NCBI RefSeq assembly: GCF_000327385.1
Contig: NW_008711042.1
Coordinates: 126,758-190,757 of the forward strand
Length of the DNA stretch: 64,000 nt
Reading direction: 5' to 3'
Source of the DNA: Lottia gigantea
Lineage: Eukaryota; Mollusca; Gastropoda; Lottiidae
Both the position numbers and the translations under genes were made by a program. Positions 22,001 through 33,192 of this stretch are shown in pieces. Under the pieces are notes generated by a model, which saw nothing but the letters and a program-made list of their open reading frames with translations, did no database searches and had not been told where the DNA came from. The first letter of the stretch is position 1, and every line of letters begins with the position of its first letter.

Positions 22001-25000
22001 ATTGTTGATATAGTAAAGAAATTGAAGAATCAATAATTGTATAGATATTTTATTACAGCTGTTACATTTTATAGGCTTATTATCTGTGTATTATTTGATA
22101 CAATTGAGTCTGTTAACCGTGTTTTATTTGATTATGTCTGATTGTTCTATTAAGATGTAAACATGTGGTTTCCCAACATTTTCAAATTTCAATCAATTAA
22201 TAGCAAAGTTCTTGTCCATTATTTTGGAATTAGGGTTTCTTTTCCGAAAGTTTATCTAGCATAAGCTATCATAGAACAATGAGTGCATATTATTATTAAA
22301 ATGGAGTCTCTTATATCTGACTTTTAAAACTTAAGATTGTATGAGAATAGAGGTCCAGGACATCCTGTTTTGAGCAAGCCAATGGAGGTCCTTTTCTTTC
22401 TGGGCTACATGGAAAAAGCGTCCAGTCATTTGGATGGGACATAAACCGAGGTCCCATGTGCTATAGACTGTGCAGGTTAAAGATCCCTTGACAGTTGGAA
22501 ATCAAAAAAGAGCAGACTAATGTCCATGTTCATTAGCCCACATGGTGCAGAAACGTAGGAAATAAAACTCCATTCATTTCATTTTTGTCAGCTGAGCTCA
22601 TCATGGTTTAAATCATACAGCCTTTTGTATGAATAGATGGGCTTTGGTTCACTTAATCCAAGTATCTGAGGCAGTGAATTTTAACCACTCAAAATATCTT
22701 TTTACAAACTTAAAGGGATCACCTGAGTTTTATGAGACAAACCAAACTTAGAAATGTGTTAATTAGCTAGTTATCTGTCTGCACACGAAACCGTCTTGGT
22801 AGGTGAATTTTGGCGCCGACTAGACTTGTCATGTGTTTCGCCGACTGGCTGTGGGCACACGAAGAGACAAAAATTGATCCAGTCAATTACACTGTCTATA
22901 ATTACGATAATCAAATGTGATATTGAAAGGAAAGTGAATCCGATTGGATGATAAAACAATCGGCTATGGCAATCTCGGTAATGCGATAATCTTTTCCTTG
23001 AAGCATGGGTACAGTAAATTTTACTCAAGATTCCAATCCGCGACAAAAATTAGCGACCAAGACTGAATGTGTACCTGCACCATTATCAAATTCATGTGAA
23101 ATCAGGAAAATTCATAAATGTAATGTTAAACTAAAGTAAAACAAGGTAGAAATAGTTTGAGATTTCAGTCGATTGTCTAAGACGATTATCTCGACCCAGT
23201 AGATTGATAGTATGAGTAAAATATTTTCTACCTTCAGCATTTCAACAATTTCTGGATTCTGATGTTGGGACGTCTGCTAGGAGGAATAGCTACCTCTATA
23301 TTATACAGTGCCTTTGAATCATGGTTAGTGTGTGAACACAATAAGGTAAGTATATCACAGGATTAGTGATTAGTTTCTTGCGTGGATTTGAAAGTGATTT
23401 TTGAATATTAAGTAGCATATTGTGGGTGATGGCTTGAAACCTCGTATAACGATATATCACGCGAAATTACTCTGCTAGAAAAAACACAAAACTATTCGTA
23501 CGCGTATTTTGTTAAAATCTTTTTGGATATTTTTTTTACCGCTATAAGTGGTTATCATTCTTTGAAAATTTAAACCTTGTATAACAATTTGAGAACTGCG
23601 GCCTATTGAACGAATAACTCGTATATTAATACAGTACCGTATACAAGGTTTTAAATCTGACAGGTTATCTATGTGTTATTTCATTGGTGGTTTTTGGGTT
23701 ATTTACAATCAAACTAAGAATAAGAGGTTTTGATCATCAATTCCGTGTTTTAAGAACTTTTAAACGGTACCAAATATGGTATATAGAAGGTTTCAAGTCG
23801 TCACCCACGATATTTATCTAATTCTATAAATAACAGTGTGGTTTTGAGAACTAATTACTAAGTAATGTATTTAGTTATATTTTTACCTAAATTGTATTTA
23901 TGTTTTGTTTTACAGCGTGGCTTTGAGAGTGAGTTATTAAGTAATATATTCAGTAATGCTGTACTAGGAAATTCTCTGGTTGCTATATTTGCTGGTCTGG
24001 TAGCTCAATATTTCGCTGATATTTTTGGTTTCGTGTGAGAATTTACTTTAATTATATTTCATATTGCTAAACCGGCCACGATAAGATGCTATTTGATTAA
24101 TTCAAATGGATTCAGGCAGGGTATGCTTACTCTAGACACCTGATACATACGATTAATGCTAGGTATTGCCAAACAGGCTAGGGTAAGATGTTATTCGATT
24201 AATTTGAATGGCTTCAGGCAGGGTATGCTTATTCTAGACACCTGATACCACTTAATACTTCTTCATTTAGGATTGATATACTTTCTCAGATAAAAAGATC
24301 ATTAGCTGTTACCAATGTATTGCCAATATGATTATTAGGAATTCTAGTTTTGTTTTGTAGTACTGATTAATAGTACTTGTTTGTTTATTTTCAGAGCACC
24401 GTTTGACCTATCAATGGGTGTATTGACTATAATGGTTATTATAACTCTCATGACATGGCCAGATAACTATGGTGATAAATCTTCTAATATTAGAGAATCA
24501 TTTCATAAGGCAATATCTACTATAAAAACAGGTATGTTATCTCCATTAATCTATAGTAATAAATAATGTTTTTACCAACTGGATAATTTTCAGCAATAAC
24601 CTTTTCTTACCCGTATTGAATTTATTGATGAGTCAGTTTTATACCTGGTGTTCAATCAGTGAAGAAAGGAACAGTTTATAGTCTCATTAAGTGACGAATT
24701 TGCCGTCAAAAATCCTTTCTTATAACTTCTAATAAAATTGATGGTTAACCGACAATCTCAAATTAGACCCCATTACCTGTGAAATCCCACCCGAAATCGG
24801 TTAACTGATGTACCGCTTCAACTATATTAGAAGATTCAAATTACAATTACAGAAATTTATAAAAATTGATAGTATTAGGACACTGTCCATAATTAAACAT
24901 AGTTTTAGAGGCCCATTAAATGTGATATTAAACTAAATCCACGATATTCAAAATGAGAATTATGAATAATTTTTGATCATATTCGTAATATACTGTCAGT

Positions 25001-28000
25001 ATAATATTTGATTATTTCAGATCAGAAAGTTCTGTGTTTAGGTTTGATTCAAGCTATGTTTGAAGGGTCTATGTATATATTTGTATTAGAATGGACCCCA
25101 GCTCTCACCCCAGTTTTACCCAGTCCCAATCAAAGAAATCTATTAGAAGATAAGATGACAGAAGATGGTCATCGTGGTGCCATTCCTCATGGACATATCT
25201 TTGCTGCTTTTATGGTAGGTTCGTTTTGAATTCAAAATTCTGCCCCTTTGTGTAACTGATCTATATATCGAGTCTATCAATCAAATGAAACATGGCCTTA
25301 TTTCTGATGAAATCCTATGCTAAGAATTTGTCGAAAGTGCAGAGTTTTACATGGAGAAATATCAAGTCATTATGCCAGGTATAAATAGCAAGGAAATGAA
25401 TTATTTGACAAATATAACTTCTATTTTTAGGTAGCCATTATGATAGGATCATCAATGTTTAAATTATTGTCAAAATTTACCTCAGTCGAGTCGTTCATGA
25501 GGTAGGTCTGTTGTTTTATATTGTTACTGGACTGGGTTTATCAATTCACAATCCATTTCAGAGAGTCCACATAGCTAATATTGTCTATTTGTTTTTTGCG
25601 TTTGTCAACTTGGCATCCCTTTCAGAGAGTCCGCTTAGAAAATTTGTTATTTGTGTTTAACATACCTTTTTATTTGGAAAGTCCACAGAATCTAATAATG
25701 TTTATGTGGTATTTAGGTTTGTCATCTCAGCATCCCTTTTAGAGTGTCCACATAGCTAATATTGTTTATTTGTCTTTTGGTTTTGTCAACAAGACATCTC
25801 TTTTAGAGTGTCCACATAACTAGTGTTTATTTGGTATTTAGGTTTGTCAATGCAGTATCCCTATCAGAGAGTCCACATAGCTAATATTTTTTAAATGTAT
25901 TTGGGTATGTCAACGAGGCATCTCTTTTAGAGAGTCCACATAGCTAATAATGTTTATTTTACATTAAGAGTTGTCTAACTTGACATCCCTGAAGGTCTAT
26001 ATAGATCTGGCTAATGTAGCAAGGAAAAACTCATCTCAAAATATTATTATTTTCAGAGTTGTATTATTCATATCATCATTAGCATTGTTAACACCAATAT
26101 TATTTCATGGGGTAAGTAGTTTAATATAACATCCCTGCAATTAATACTCAAAACTATCAGATTTCTTTGCCTTTTGTCCACTTTGTGTGAACCCAGCCAA
26201 TATTGGTTGTAGAAATATTTGCTGCATGACAACGTGTTCTGTAGAATTAGCAGCCAACTAAATGAAAGTTTAGTTGGCACTGCAGAGCTGGGAGAGCTTA
26301 GTGTGGCTTAGATTCAACTGTTTTTATAAAGCCGAGGTTAAATAAGCATGAATCTTCCCTAATTTTGATACAATGATACGATTCTGCCTGTTGCCTTTGT
26401 TTTGAAACTCTGGTTTCTTAGATTCACCAATCAATATCAGAAACCTATGACAGGATAATAAGTTGGTGATTGAGAGGAACTTGTCAATATGTCTTACTTA
26501 TTGTTTATTTATCTTCTAGAATCAAACTGTGATATTTATTGGGTTTATTGTATTTGAAACATGTGTTGGTATATTCTGGCCCTCTATTGGTACACTACGT
26601 GGTAAATATGTACCTGAAGAAAGTAAGTATATATTATCAGGATATAGTCTCTTTAAGGGGGAAAAGGAGGGGGCAGCTGGCAGTAATTGCACCCCCAATA
26701 TTACCCCCACTTTCTTTTTAACAAATTTAAAAACTTTAGTTGTAAACGTTTTTGCCCCAAAATATGTGTCAAAATGCAACAAAACAATCAAATGTTTTGA
26801 AAATGTTCTTGGTAGAACACTTTCAAACCCCCTAGGAGGGGCTAGCAACAAGACGCCTCCACAGAGTTGCCGCAATTTGAATTCATCCTCGACAGTTGTC
26901 GTCCCTATTGAGTCAGTCTGCTTCCTATTAAAAACCCAAGTCTCGAGGGTGTTGCTATGTAAATTAGTAGAGCTTTATTACAACTATCAGTCTCGATTGT
27001 CTGATTAAATTCCACACCACAACCTCAATATCTACTTTATAAACTGGTAGAGGTTCATTTCAACCATCTGTATCTCTTTTCAGAATGTATTGTCACATAT
27101 ATTTCATGAACAATAAGATATTAAAAACTTTTTTTTATTACAGCTCGAGCAACTATAATGAATTGTTTCCGAGTTCCATTAAATTTAATAGTGGTTGTTA
27201 TTCTACTTCAGGTCAGTGGTTTTTTTTTACTATTATGTTTTAATCTAATTGACTAGAGAATATCATACAGTAGGACATAAAAACTCAATTCATTTCATTT
27301 CATTTCATAGAGCACATCTCGTAGTATAATATCTTTTACTTTGGTATAGGAGAGAAACCTCTACTTTCGATTTCTTCTGAATTTGAATGATATTTAGTCA
27401 TATGTCAATACAAGTTTGTCTAAAACACTAAAAAAACATTAATACACCAGAAGACAGTGACATCGCCAGATCTCGAGACTGTGGGTACAAATAGGGGGCA
27501 CAGCGACTGAATGGAGGAGGGTGGGGGGTGGAATGTAGAGACTGGGGGTTACAATTAGGGGGCAGAGTGACTGAATAGGGAGGGGGGGAAATGTTGAGAC
27601 TGGAGGTACAATTAGGGGGCAGAGTGACTGAATAGTGGGGAGGAATGTTGAAATTTGAGGTACAATTAAGGGGCAGAGTTATTGAATGGGAGATGGTGGA
27701 AGGCAACTGTCGAGACTGAATTCAAAATGTGGCAATTCTGTATAGGTGTCATAGTTACAAGCCTCTCATAGATTTTAAATTTTTCTATGGGGGCAAATAT
27801 CCCCTTCTGTACCCCCACTGTATCTGTCACTGACAGCAAACAATACAATATTCTTATGATAGCATCCTCCGAAATACCCTGCCAGCACTGTTTGCTATTT
27901 AACTGATACCTCTGTATTTAATTTTGTAGGATCTAACTATAAATGTTGTATTTGGTTGTTGTACAACATTTTTATTAGCAGCAGCCCTCTCTCAACATTG

Positions 28001-30943
28001 GCTATACAGGTTAGTACACTTTATTTTAATTATTATACTATTATATTGTGGTCTGAATTATTTTCTTCCAAACTAGAGTTATCTCCCATTTTCTGAGGTA
28101 TAGTTGGCTGTTTCAAGGTGGCGCTCGATTGGTTAAGTCTGTTTTAAGTTTGGCATCTATGAAATCAGATATGTCACATTCAAAATTTTTATTTCTAATT
28201 TTTTCTCTGCCATTTTGAATTCTGTCTGCACCTGCTATTTTTCGGGACACACAGAACTTGTTCTGAACTCTGTTCCAAATTGTTTTATTGAACATCTACT
28301 TCAGTCCATGAATCGGAAACGAGTAGAAGACACCAATCTAGCGGCCCTTAACTGTCTTGAGGCATGATGTAGTGGGTTGCATGGGGTTGTTATAAGGATA
28401 TGAAAGGGGGATTAAGGATATGAAAGGGGGATTAAGGATATGAAAGTGGGATTAAGGATATGAAAGAGGGATAAATTTATGATTTAGTTTTGATCCTTTT
28501 TATGTAGATAATGTTTGTTTATGTTTATGTTTAAATCTAATCTATTGTATTGAATGATTCCCCAACATCTTGCATCGCTCCTATTGCCTATCCTAAAATA
28601 CTTTGCTAAAAAAGCCTTTATAGAAACACACAAATCTCTTCTTTTGATCTTGGTCATTTTCACAATGTCATGGTATTACGAACTTCATCTTATACCTTGA
28701 TTGCAATAGCCACCTTTTTTGTATTGTGGAGTTTGTCAATGCAACGATTTGGTTGGATTGTATGATAGTGAATTCGGCCAATCAGAATTTGTGACAGAAA
28801 GTCTGTAAACAATAAGGCATAATGATTACTGTTGATTGCTCTGATTGCCTGTATTTGCCAGCGTACAATCCAATCAAAGCGCTACATTCCAAGAAAGGTA
28901 CAAGTTGAAGTTCTTATTAAATAGCTTAACATCGTGAAGCTTGGTATTAGTTTGGCTTGTCGGTTCTGATGATAGAATATGATTTTTCAGAAGGAATTAT
29001 AAATATAAAACAAAGACTATTTCGGTAATTTGAAATTTAATATGTTATCAATCACTACTTTCTTAATCTGATTACAATACTTTAATAATTATTTCATTTT
29101 TAAACTGGTTTTTTGGTTAAAAATCTGTATATATCTCTAAGCACATTCTAAATGCATGTCTTAGTTATTTTTAAAGGAACTTAATAGAGCTTTACCATGT
29201 GTAATATATCGGGTGTCCCAGAAAAACCGTCCCAAAGTTCAACAGGTAATATCTCAGTTGGTGGTAAACTGATCTTTTCCAAAATTCTCACAGATATACT
29301 TCAAGATGTCATTGTCCAACCCTGATATTATGAAAGTCATCCAATAAAAATTGTACAAGTACTGCCCCAAACAAAATAGCATGTAAAAAGAATGCAAAAC
29401 CAGAGATGTAAGACTTTTAAGAAATGGAATTCGGGATAAGAAGCGCAGAATGCTTCCCAAAAGTTACTGGTTAATAACATCTCTGAATTACAGTCTTGCA
29501 ATTTTTGAAAAAGATCAGTTTACCAACAGCTTAGATACTACCCGTCGAACTTTTGGACCTTTTTTTTGGGACACCTGATATAACTATGCAAATATTGTCT
29601 AAGAAATATATCTGTGCATATATCAAAGGGAAGATTTTTTACAATGTATTGTTTTTCTGTTTTGGTTAGAATGATTAGTAATTGAAATAATTTTTAATGT
29701 TGGAACACACTGAACACAGCTATAATAATAAGTTAACTAAAATATATCAGTGTTTTGATCAGATTGTTGCTTAGCTACTAATTTTATCATTAACTCTGTT
29801 TATGGGTATAGGCTGAAGGGGGTGTCAGAAAAGCTTTCTTCTTTCATTGTCGTAATTCCTAATACAAGAACTGACCATTGTATACATGAAGTTTTATCTC
29901 TCAGCTCTTTCTAATAAATTGGGCCTTGTAGAATATATGTCCATAAAATTTGGAAATAAAAAATCACAGTTTACTCTACTGCTGTTAGAAGATTACTAAC
30001 TTTATCACAGTTACTATGTTATCAGATGACTAACTCTATAACTCTGTTAACAGATGACTAACTGTGTAACTCTGTTAGCAGATGACTAACTCTATAACTC
30101 TGTTATCAGATGACTAACTCTATCACAGTAACTCTGTTATCCGATGACTAACTCTATCACATTTACTCTGTTATCTGATGACTAACTCTATCCCAGTAAC
30201 TCTGTTATCAGATGACTAACTTTATCACAGTAACTCTGTTATCAGATGACTAATTCTATCGCAGTAACTCTGTTATCCGATGACAAACTCTATCACAGTA
30301 ACTCTGTTATCAGATGACTAAATCTATCACAGTAACTCTGTTATCCGATGACTAACTCTATCACATTTACTCTGTTATCTGATGACTAACTCTATCCCAG
30401 TAACTCTGTTATCAGATGACTAACTCTATAACTCTGTTAGCAGATGACTAACTCTATAATAGTAACTCTGTTATCAGATGACTAACTCCACCACATTAAC
30501 TCTGTTATCGAATGACTAACTCCACCACATTAACTCTGTTATCAGATGGCTAACTCTATCACAGTAACTCTTTTATCAGGGGACACCAATGAGGGGTGAA
30601 GCACCAGGCAGGGTATGCTTTCTGTACTAGACACCTGATACCACTTTTCATTATGAAATACTTTCCCACTTATAGCTGCTACCAATGTATTACAAAAATA
30701 TTGTTTGGATTTCGGGTTTTGTTGGGTTTGGATTCATAATTACTTTGTTTTTTTTTTCATTAACAAGATGGTTATTTGCTGTTATTTATAACCTGTTTTA
30801 AATTTAATTTCAGGTTGTATAAAGATAATAAACAAACTGTGAAGACAAGTGATTTCGAATCAATCATTCCCGGTGATAGTGGTCAGAAGAATGGTCAGAA
30901 GAACGGAGTTCAAATCTCTGATGAGGAAATGGTAGTTGTTTAA
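19062..30943 (+). CDS. MFSD5: Molybdate-anion transporter (MFSD5), major facilitator superfamily
   Basis: This is an integral membrane transporter; the human orthologue mediates high-affinity molybdate uptake. The 13 coding exons are 19062-19209, 20159-20303, 21291-21351, 23238-23345, 23916-24034, 24395-24531, 25021-25214, 25431-25501, 26057-26111, 26520-26622, 27144-27211, 27930-28009 and 30814-30943. All phases agree, giving 472 aa (human about 450). The first hydrophobic helix starts at the initiator Met. 'GSFADKYGRK' across the exon 2/3 junction is the MFS signature motif A. Exon 4 has the conserved 'GRLLGGIATSILYSAFESW'. Exon 7 has 'EWTPAL' and exon 10 'VGIFWPSIGTLRGKYVPEE', both highly typical of MFSD5. 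A short hydrophilic tail ends in VVV. It is divergent from SSUH2 and convergent with CXXC1. Introns hold several arrays and MITEs. Identification is secure; the substrate is taken from the family. Confidence 0.95.
20518..21209. repeat. 57-bp minisatellite, about 12 copies, MFSD5 intron 2
   Basis: The unit contains 'GATAGCTGAAATTGAGCTCT', 'ATCAGCTGGTAAAGTAAATA' and 'TTTAGATGACTATACA'. Copies are highly similar, with a few variants (CATCTGG, AGCCGG, TTGGCTGG). The array ends about 80 bp before the exon 3 acceptor. Confidence 0.95.
21417..21584. mobile_element. Foldback MITE, family M5, MFSD5 intron 3
   Basis: The left end TACCTTGACTGCAATAGTCA is complementary to the right end, which reads 'TTGTAGTCAAGGTA'. 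The centre has paired 'GATTGGCTGT' and 'ATCCAATCAAATCGC' blocks. Other copies lie at 28,691-28,904 and 39,085-39,295. Confidence 0.7.
22365..22587 (+). mobile_element. SINE copy, 5' truncated, MFSD5 intron 3
   Basis: The family body ('GGGACATAAACCGAGGTCCC', 'GGTTAAAGATCCCTTGACAG', 'AGAGCAGACTAATG') ends in 'AAAACTCCATTCATTTCATT'. The tRNA-like head is missing. Confidence 0.8.
23421..23809. mobile_element. MITE family M7, MFSD5 intron 4
   Basis: The left end TGTGGGTGATGGCTTGAAAC and the reverse complement of the right end (TCGTGGGTGACGACTTGAAA) form terminal inverted repeats of about 24 bp. Internal sequence is non-coding and partly palindromic ('ACCTTGTATAAC' and 'GTATACAAGGT'). A single copy is seen in the window. 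Confidence 0.7.
24063..24345 (+). repeat. Tandemly duplicated dispersed repeat, MFSD5 intron 5
   Basis: Two units of about 110 bp share 'GATTCAGGCAGGGTATGCTT' (GGCTTC in the second) and 'CTAGACACCTGATAC'. The downstream part 'AGCTGTTACCAATGTATTGC' also occurs at 30,675, together with 'CAGGCAGGGTATGCTT' at 30,608. So this is an interspersed family with a copy at about 30,600-30,700. Confidence 0.65.
25555..25960. repeat. Degenerate minisatellite of about 62 bp, MFSD5 intron 8
   Basis: About seven diverged units contain 'AGAGTCCACATAGCTAATAT', 'TGTTTATTTG' and 'TTGTCAACTTGGCATCCCT'. Divergence between units suggests an old array. Confidence 0.75.
27473..27718 (+). repeat. G-rich degenerate array, about 4 units of 58 bp, MFSD5 intron 11
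   Basis: The units read 'GAGACTGGGGGTACAATTAG', 'GGGGCAGAGTGACTGAATAG', then runs of G. Several closely spaced G runs lie on the transcribed sense strand and could form G-quadruplexes. The reverse frame gives only Pro/Ser repeats and is not a gene. Confidence 0.7.
28249..28315 (+). repeat. Fragment of a dispersed repeat shared with 51.7 kb
   Basis: 'ACACAGAACTTGTTCTGAAC', 'TCTGTTCCAA' and 'TCCATGAATC' recur in the same order at about 51,730-51,815 in DNM1L intron 10. The family is unknown. Confidence 0.5.
28396..28473 (+). repeat. 20-bp minisatellite, 4 copies, MFSD5 intron 12
   Basis: The unit is GGATATGAAAGGGGGATTAA. The third and fourth copies have single-base changes. Confidence 0.9.
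28691..28904. mobile_element. Foldback MITE, family M5, MFSD5 intron 12
   Basis: The left end TATACCTTGATTGCAATAGC matches the M5 terminus. The centre holds 'GGTTGGATTGTATGATAG' and, inverted, 'CGTACAATCCAATCAAAGCG'. Confidence 0.65.
29209..29578. mobile_element. MITE family M6 with TA target duplication, MFSD5 intron 12
   Basis: The left end TCGGGTGTCCCAGAAAAACC pairs with the right end '..TTTTTTGGGACACCTGA'. Inverted homology extends inward through 'GTAAACTGATCTTTT'. TA flanks both ends (29,207-29,208 and 29,579-29,580), as expected for Tc1/mariner-type insertion. The element is 370 bp and non-coding. Confidence 0.75.
29985..30575. repeat. Minisatellite of about 34 bp, roughly 18 copies, MFSD5 intron 12
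   Basis: The unit contains 'TAACTCTGTTATCAGATGAC' and 'TAACTCTATCACAG'. Several units lack the 8-bp 'ATCACAGT' type segment, giving 26-bp versions. Moderately diverged. Confidence 0.9.
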
Positions 30944-31562
30944 TTCAGGGTGTCAGATGTGATTTAGGGTAATCTTAGAGTTGGGTGAAATTGGTGATAC
31001 TTAAGTTTTGGTCATGAATTTTTTAAATTGGGTAAAACCTAGAGCTAGGTGATATCAGTTAAACCTAGAGCTAGGTGATATCAGTTAAACCTAGATCTTG
31101 GTGATATCAGTTAAAACTATGACTATAGTATGGTAGGTTAAACCACATAATTTTTTTGCATAATCTGAAATTTGTGCCCATATATACATTGGTCAATAGG
31201 GTACTATTCATTATGGTTTGAATTTTTGCTGTAGATAGTTGTTGATTTTATATTTAACATTCCATTCTCTAAAATGGTATTTCTAAGGCAGTAGTTTACA
31301 ATCATGATATGGCAATGTTAAAGGGAGTGTAGAGAGGTTCTAAGGGGCCAATTTCATACATTATTTTAGTAAGATCATTTCAAGATTTTTGAGAAAAACA
31401 GAAAATTCTCTTAGAAAATCTTTTGAAATTTCTTAAAACAATCCTATACATTGATTTCTGACATATCATTCCATGTTATTAGAATCTCACAAAGATTTTT
31501 CTAGCCTTTGTATGTGCATCAGTAATTCACAATACTTGTTTCTATGTGCACCATATAAAATG
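30944..31562. other. MFSD5 3' flank with a small 31-bp triplication
   Basis: 'AAACCTAGAGCTAGGTGATA' plus 'TCAGTT' repeats three times at about 31,027-31,118, just past the MFSD5 stop. I did not see an AATAAA hexamer in this stretch, so the MFSD5 cleavage site is not placed. Confidence 0.5.
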
Positions 31563-31920
31563 GTGAGCCACAGTGGCTCAGTGAGTTAGACGCTTCCTCG
31601 CTAACCTGAAGATACAGGGTTCATTCACAGTATAGGTACTAGATAAGGTATAGATAATACCTTTTGGATTTTTCAGCCCCATTTTGCCCTGTCAGTGATG
31701 CATGTTGGTGGGGCTGACATTGACAAAACGTCTAGTAAACCGAGACACTGTGTGCTACAAACTACACGTTAAAGATCCCTCGACAGTTTAAATCGAAAAA
31801 GAGCAGGCTAATGCCACTGTCCTGGAATATTTTCTCTCATTGCACCCTGCATGGCGTTGCCAGTCTTCGTTAGGGACAGAAAAGTATCTCGTAAAACTCC
31901 ATTCATTTCATTTCCATTCA
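31563..31920 (+). mobile_element. Full-length tRNA-derived SINE
   Basis: The head has an A-box-like TGGCTCAGTGAG (31,574-31,585) and a B-box-like GGTTCATTC (31,618-31,626), 33 bp apart, the layout of an internal pol III promoter. A unique body of about 250 bp follows, then the tail 'GTAAAACTCCATTCATTTCA'. This is the most complete copy and the reference for the other SINE calls in this window. It lies in the MFSD5/CXXC1 intergenic region. Confidence 0.8.
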
Positions 31921-32070
31921 AAATGATTTGTTTCCTTTCTGAAAAAATCCAGGTCATTACATTTTGAATAATGATAATAGAGCTAACAGAATCTCTGATA
32001 CTAATATAAAGACTAGAAAAACTTTTCTTACCTTTATTAATATTTCTTGTTATATTTTTGATAATTTAAA

Positions 32071-32454
32071 GGGGCATTCTGCTTTAATAGTAAGTCGAAA
32101 ATTCTCTTTGCTCAAATTCGTTAAAACTATACACCAAAATCTAGAAAAATATCCCTTAACGTATCTGAAACTTTCAACTAAAAATATCTTGACACGTTGA
32201 TTTTTTAATGCTAAAAATACTTGTAAAGTTTATGTTTTTTGGAAGCTGTAAGAAAACTGCTGTACCAATTTAAGTAAAATAAACGCCTAATGGTAGAGAA
32301 ATATATCTCTTTCGTATTTTAAAAGTTTTAACTAATAAATTCAGTTTGATCAAGTAGATATATAGATATAAATAGAATACTTAAGAAATATTTTCAGGTA
32401 TAATTTACAATGCTTTTGATAATGAAAATATTTTACAAAAAAGCAGAATGTCCC
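32071..32454. mobile_element. MITE family M3
   Basis: The left end GGGGCATTCTGCTTT and the right end AAAAGCAGAATGTCCC form a terminal inverted repeat next to TTTAAA on the left. The interior is AT-rich and non-coding. An inverted-orientation copy occupies about 51,229-51,610. Confidence 0.65.
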
Positions 32455-32674
32455 TGTCACTATTTTGGGATTTTGTTAAGTTTTTGTCCTTTGAATATGA
32501 CCATAGATAGATTTTAAATAATAATATATATTATTGATGTATTGAGCACTATTTTAACATTGAGAATTATTATATTGTTATTTACTAATGTGTAGAGATT
32601 AATAATAATAGAGTGGAATATTTTTATGTTTTTTAGAACTCTTGTGATATTGGATTATTTTGTTTAAAAGAGCC

Positions 32675-32960
32675 TTTAAAAGGTTTAGAAAGAGGTTTTC
32701 TAAATTTGGTATATGTATTTTTAATCAGAAGTCTGTGGTTCCTGCATTTCCACTAAAACTAAATGTTTGATGACATCACTAGTCACAAAACAGGCTTTAT
32801 CACATAAGGCTCATCGCAATTAGTGACGTCATTAAGCTCTTAGTTTTAGTGGAATTGCAGGAACCACAGATGCCTGAAAATTGGAATGGTGTAAATTGAT
32901 GCTATCAGTGTCCTCGATACACATAAAAAGTTTAGAGAACCTCTTTACAATATCTTTAAA
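32675..32960. mobile_element. Foldback MITE, family M1 (best copy)
   Basis: An almost end-to-end palindrome: 'AAGAGGTTTTCTAAA', 'TCTGTGGTTCCTGCATTTCC' and 'ACTAAAACTAAATG' are mirrored by 'CTTAGTTTTAGTGGAATTGC', 'AGGAACCACAGATGCCTGAA' and 'TTTAGAGAACCTCTTTACAA'. The centre carries TGACATCA and TGACGTCA. Other copies are at 34,505-34,760, 52,995-53,314, 61,694-61,886 (internally deleted), 58,120-58,405 and 47,440-47,545 (partial). Confidence 0.8.
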
Positions 32961-32994
32961 ACCACTGCTTCATATTATATAGGTCCAAACGTTA

Positions 32995-33192
32995 TATTTG
33001 TTATCTGTTAAATTGCCTTATATAAGAAATCTTAGTTTTGTTAATAATAACTAAGTTTTATGGAATTACTGGATTATAGAGAGATTCTGTTGTATAGTTA
33101 TGACACCATGTTAGTCCACTAATGAACAAAGACTCATTTTAACCATTGAAAAATTTCAATTTTGTCATCCTAAGAGGTAGTATACCTTTAAA
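32995..33192. mobile_element. MITE family M4, partial copy
   Basis: It shares with 1,073-1,420 the blocks 'AGAGATTCTGTTGTATAG', 'TTATGACACCA', 'ACTCATTTTAACCATT' and 'GTAGTATACCTTTAAA'. The left arm is mostly lost. Confidence 0.55.

Noticed and set aside
26522-27008. Longer open frames on both strands around MFSD5 exon 10
   Set aside because: The true exon is 26520-26622; the remainder is intron read-through past a good GTAAGT donor, and the minus frame is its shadow.
27428-27848. Minus-strand Pro/Ser/Thr-rich open frames
   Set aside because: They are the reverse reading of the G-rich array in a MFSD5 intron.
31574-31626. Possible tRNA gene
   Set aside because: A/B-box-like motifs are present, but no cloverleaf is convincing and the segment is the head of a dispersed SINE with other copies.
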